Virus record (IMG/VR): IMGVR_UViG_3300025120_000160
Span: 1-40,389 of that record
Strand: one strand, 5' to 3'
Origin: a virus
Length of the DNA stretch: 40,389 bases
Position numbers and translations under genes: made by a program. This document shows positions 38,647 through 40,389 of this stretch, piece after piece. The notes below the pieces were generated by a model. That model was not told the origin of the DNA and did not search any database. It saw only the letters and a list, made by a program, of their open reading frames with translations. Every line of letters starts with the position of its first letter. The first letter of the stretch is position 1.

Positions 38647-38835
38647 GTGGCTTTTTTTGATTACGAAGTAACTAAACTTATCAAGGATAAGATACAGGCT
38701 CTAGAAGAAGAAATAATCTCAATGAATATTACTTCTTTTGAAGAGTACAGATATTGTTTAGGTAAACTTCATGAAATGCAGAAGTTTCAAAGAGACTATA
38801 AAGAGATTATGGAAAGGATGAATAAAGATGAGTAG
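38647..38835 (+). CDS. 62-aa hypothetical protein with GTG start
   Basis: Begins at GTG (MAFFDYEVTKLIKDKIQALE) because no ATG exists upstream in frame and the sequence is protein-like from there. Charged helical hairpin (EEEIISMNITSFEEYRYCLG, KFQRDYKEIMERMNK). Weak ribosome site. It overlaps the GroES-like start by 8 bases. Function unknown. Confidence 0.65.
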   Translation: MAFFDYEVTKLIKDKIQALEEEIISMNITSFEEYRYCLGKLHEMQKFQRDYKEIMERMNKDE

Positions 38836-39241
38836 TTTAATACTGCCAGAAGGGCTTAAAAAAGTCGTTAATAAAAAAAAGAAAGAAGAGAATGAAAAAC
38901 CTGCTATGGAAAGAGTTCCTCAGGCAACAGGTTGGAGAATGGTTATATTACCTTATAAAGGTGTAGAAAAAACAAAAGGTGGTTTGTTACTTACTGATAA
39001 AGCCATCGAGGAACAACAACTCACTACTAATGTGGGTTTAATTTTAAGTATGGGTTCTGATGCTTACGCTGATAAAAATAAATTTCCCAATGGACCTTGG
39101 TGTAAAAAAGGAGATTGGGTAGTGTTTGCTAAATATGCTGGCTCCAGAGTCAAAATTGAAGGCGGAGAAATACGTATTCTTAATGACGATGAAATATTAG
39201 CAAAGTTGAAAGATCCGAAAGATGTACTAACTATCTATTAA
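38828..39241 (+). CDS. GroES-like co-chaperonin
   Basis: 137 aa. After a basic leader comes GWRMVILPYKGVEKTKGGLL, the mobile-loop region TDKAIEEQQLTTNVGLIL, then GDWVVFAKYAGSRVKIEGGE and IRILNDDEILAKL, the order of the Cpn10 beta-barrel. Phage GroES analogues (such as T4 gp31) cap host GroEL so that capsid protein can fold. Position before the scaffold-like gene and the expected capsid gene agrees with this role. Confidence 0.85.
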   Translation: MSSLILPEGLKKVVNKKKKEENEKPAMERVPQATGWRMVILPYKGVEKTKGGLLLTDKAIEEQQLTTNVGLILSMGSDAYADKNKFPNGPWCKKGDWVVFAKYAGSRVKIEGGEIRILNDDEILAKLKDPKDVLTIY

Positions 39242-39251
39242 GGAGATAAAA

Positions 39252-40178
39252 ATGACTGAAGAAAAAATGGTAGACCTTGACACTACTGGCGAGGGTCAAG
39301 AGGTTGAACTTCAAGAAGAAGAATCTACTAAAGAAGAAAAAGTCGAAGAAGAAAAAGTAGAGGCTTCCACTGAAGAACAACAAGAAGAAAAAACCAAAGA
39401 GGATGATTCCAAGGATGATTCCAAGGATGATGGTTTAGATAAATATTCTAAAAATGTTCAAAGAAGAATTAAAAAACTTTTGGACAGAGTAGAAAAAACT
39501 GAACAACGTGAACAAGAGGCTCTTCGTTTTGCAGAAACTGCAAAGAAAAAATACGAAGACTACGAAAATAAAATAAAGTCTCTTGATGAAAACTATCTTT
39601 CAGAGTATGAAACAAGAGTTCAGTCTCAGATAGAACAAGCTAAAAAGGCATATCAAGATGCCTTATATAATAATGATGTTAATGCTCAAGTTGAAGCTCA
39701 AAGGGCTTTAACTAGATTAGCAATTGAAGAAGAAAGAGCTATTGCTTCTAAATCTCAAAGGGAACAGTTATTAAAACAACAAGAAGGTTTAATGGCTGAA
39801 AAAAATAAACCAGAGCAGCCTTCTCAAAGACAACCTGATCCTAGAGCGGAACAATGGGCAGAAGAAAATAAGTGGTTTGGTCAAGATGAAGCAATGACTT
39901 TCACTGCTTTAGCTCATCATAAAAAGCTTTTAAAAGAGGGTTATGATCCCAAAAGCGACGATTATTATGAGGAAATTAATTCTTATATAAAAAATCAGTT
40001 TCCTAATAAATTTAATCAAAAAGAAGAAGAAGTGAAAGAAAAAGCTCCTCAAACAGTTGCTGGAACTTCACGGACATCAAAAACAAGCGGTTCTAAAAAA
40101 GTAAAGTTAACTCCTAGTCAAGTAGCAATTGCAAAAAAATTAGGTCTTACTCTTGAACAATACGCTAAATATGTATAG
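39252..40178 (+). CDS. Scaffold-like head assembly protein
   Basis: 308 aa with AAGGAG before the ATG. Very acidic N-terminus (about 1-65) with a direct repeat (DDSKDDSKDD, bases about 39409-39432), a long coiled coil (65-185), and a basic C-terminal end with KKVKLTPSQVAIAKKLGLTL (about 281-300). Acidic/coiled-coil proteins just ahead of the capsid gene are normally scaffolding proteins, and the basic end would touch the capsid protein. Inferred from architecture and order. Confidence 0.75.
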   Translation: MTEEKMVDLDTTGEGQEVELQEEESTKEEKVEEEKVEASTEEQQEEKTKEDDSKDDSKDDGLDKYSKNVQRRIKKLLDRVEKTEQREQEALRFAETAKKKYEDYENKIKSLDENYLSEYETRVQSQIEQAKKAYQDALYNNDVNAQVEAQRALTRLAIEEERAIASKSQREQLLKQQEGLMAEKNKPEQPSQRQPDPRAEQWAEENKWFGQDEAMTFTALAHHKKLLKEGYDPKSDDYYEEINSYIKNQFPNKFNQKEEEVKEKAPQTVAGTSRTSKTSGSKKVKLTPSQVAIAKKLGLTLEQYAKYV

Positions 40179-40190
40179 ATTGGAGATAAT

Positions 40191-40389
40191 ATGGTAAATA
40201 AAACGTCAAGATCTAATGATACTAGAGAAAAAACAGCTCGTAAAAAAGGCTGGGTTAGACCTTCTTCATTAGACGCACCCCCAGCACCTGAAGGTTTTAA
40301 ACACAGATGGATAAGGGAATCAGTCAGAGGATTTGATGATACAAAAAACATCATGGGAAAATTACGAGAAGGTTGGGAATTAGTCCGAG
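40191..40389 (+). CDS. Protein preceding capsid gene, 5' part
   Basis: 66 residues visible before the window ends: MVNKTSRSNDTREKTARKKG, then WVRPSSLDAPPAPEGFKHRW and IRESVRGFDD. The LDAPPAPEGFKHRWIR signature is one I know from small uncharacterised phage proteins next to the major capsid gene. GGAGAT precedes the ATG. Function unknown. Confidence 0.7.
   Translation, partial: MVNKTSRSNDTREKTARKKGWVRPSSLDAPPAPEGFKHRWIRESVRGFDDTKNIMGKLREGWELVR

Noticed and set aside
1-40389. CRISPR arrays, insertion sequences, integrase and attachment sites
   Set aside because: Looked for regular spaced repeats, transposase or integrase motifs and tRNA-end repeats; none seen.

Overview
The window looks like about 40 kb of a tailed-phage genome. 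GC is low, about one third by eye, gene packing is tight with many TAATG and ATGA overlaps, and no bacterial housekeeping genes are seen. A family A DNA polymerase, large and small terminase, a portal, a GroES-like protein, a three-helix GTA-type holin and an M15 endolysin together suggest an uncultured marine podovirus-like phage. An AT-rich alphaproteobacterial host (for example SAR11-like) fits, but that is inference. Both ends cut genes: a glycine-rich tail protein on the left, and on the right a gene of the type that usually precedes the capsid. The major capsid protein is not in the window.

Layout: (1) 1-12.85 kb, plus strand: tail protein, glycosyltransferase, a large tail or stabilisation-type protein, small proteins, four large proteins probably belonging to the virion (internal or ejection type), and an M15 peptidase. 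(2) 12.85-20.88 kb, minus strand: replication operon with an SSB-like protein carrying an acidic DLPF tail, an archaeo-eukaryotic-type primase, a UvrD-like helicase, Pol I with 3'-5' exonuclease, and a small zinc-ribbon protein. (3) 20.9-24.5 kb, plus strand: SNF2-like helicase, a pair of tiny paralogues, a methyltransferase and a PD-(D/E)XK nuclease. (4) 24.4-28.5 kb, minus strand: a block of very small genes (33-150 aa), including a four-gene operon ending in an Arc-like ribbon-helix-helix regulator. (5) 28.5-29.4 kb: a decayed gene and an AT-rich non-coding region full of repeats. (6) 29.4-40.4 kb, plus strand: nuclease, TerL, TerS, a large GNAT-containing protein, portal, small membrane protein, holin, GroES-like protein and scaffold-like protein.

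The most unusual signal is in block 4. Six leaders on the minus strand share one design: a GC-rich hairpin (absent in one copy), the word AGTGTCT, then a 5-6 bp stem whose loop holds the Shine-Dalgarno GGAG, then the start codon. The stem changes between copies but keeps its pairing (GTAGC/GCTAC, ATGGC/GCCAT, TATAGC/GCTATA), which is what a conserved RNA structure looks like. Two further copies of the 5' half head a probable ~115-nt structured RNA and the operon that ends in the Arc-like regulator. The same block holds four tracts of 20-28 nt of perfectly alternating purine and pyrimidine, a promoter with a palindrome filling its spacer, and a leader-peptide/terminator arrangement. It looks like a compact, RNA-rich early control region, but nothing here is experimentally shown.
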